From NCBI RefSeq assembly GCF_001243895.1, contig NZ_LN851186.1:750398-814397 (forward strand): DNA of 64,000 bases, in the 5' to 3' direction. Below, piece after piece: positions 63,749-64,000 of the stretch. The stretch's first letter is position 1, and the number at the start of each line of letters is the position of its first letter. The stretch comes from Bacillus testis (GTDB lineage: Bacteria > Bacillota > Bacilli > Bacillales > DSM-1321). The notes beneath the pieces were generated by a model. The model searched no databases, was not told the origin of the DNA, and saw only the letters and a program-made list of their open reading frames with translations. The position numbers and the translations under genes are program-made.

Positions 63749-64000
63749 TGACATTTAATTGATCTTTTGAATAGAGTATTCAAAAGTGAAGGAACTTTTT
63801 AGATGGATTATGTATAGACGTAAAATCCCTGCTACAATTGGCTTTTATTAGTTACAAACCATACCATTGTAAAAAAAAATATGGCAATAAATATTGTAAA
63901 TTCCATTTATAGGTGTTATTATGATTTCATTGTTATTTTTGGAAAGCAGATTTCAAAGTATAAGAGTCTTTCCAAGCAGATAATTTTTGACCACTTCTTC

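Overview
The window is chromosomal DNA of a low-to-mid-GC, motile, probably endospore-forming Firmicute of the family Bacillaceae, outside the close B. subtilis group. Evidence: strong AGGAGG ribosome sites with ATG, GTG and TTG starts, many rho-independent terminators, MreBH, MotAB, BmrA and PdaA homologues, and long co-linearity with the B. subtilis yfk-yfj chromosome segment. Family and gene names rest on recognition of the translated sequence; no database search was run.

Layout. 1-9.2 kb: end of a Na+/proline symporter, a DEAD-box helicase behind a repeat, a methionine gamma-lyase, a TspO-like membrane protein, an ABC-F ATPase behind an attenuator-like leader, acylphosphatase, a FabG-type reductase and a thioredoxin-like protein. 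9.4-15.1 kb: a TPP riboswitch followed by an HMP/thiamine-precursor uptake operon (thiY, a thiamine-binding protein, thiX, thiZ, a TatD-type hydrolase) that runs without a visible terminator into bmrA. 15.1-25.4 kb: mreBH, an MFS exporter, a CoA-disulfide reductase/rhodanese fusion behind a CsoR/CstR-type operator, pflBA with a Rex-like box, an NlpC/P60 hydrolase and motAB. 25.4-29.5 kb: a DCC-family protein, a chemoreceptor and an HD-GYP protein. 29.5-43.8 kb: yfkK-yfkJ-yfkI-yfkH, a PfeT/ZosA-type metal ATPase, yfkF, yfkD, a decayed yfkA fragment, an SE1561-type small protein, class I fumarase, pdaA, an alpha/beta hydrolase, yfjP and yfjO (rlmCD).

43.75-53.0 kb is the most unusual part. In B. 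subtilis yfjO lies next to yfjN; here they are about 9.7 kb apart. The 3' end of rlmCD (protein end [11 protein letters not shown], stop, then a terminator) recurs as decayed copies at about 45.75, 51.09 and 52.93 kb. These copies divide the insert into three cargo modules: (1) a serine-recombinase-like remnant and an uncharacterised gene with a short attenuator-like leader; (2) a DUF956 gene, a mannose-family PTS (EIIAB, EIIC, EIID) with sigma-54 and cre-like sites, and an oxidoreductase; (3) a von Willebrand A lipoprotein. I read this as an accretion island built by repeated site-specific insertion at the rlmCD 3' end.

53.5-64 kb: yfjN (dus), an M4 neutral protease, a decayed DUF5655 gene, and a complete L-arabinose locus (araR divergent from araB-araD-araA-araE) with two AraR operators and cre sites.

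Two hairpin-forming dispersed repeat families are present (1.2, 9.2 and 25.7 kb; 39.3-39.65 kb). Their copies differ by compensating changes in the stems. No tRNA, rRNA, CRISPR array or intact transposase was seen.
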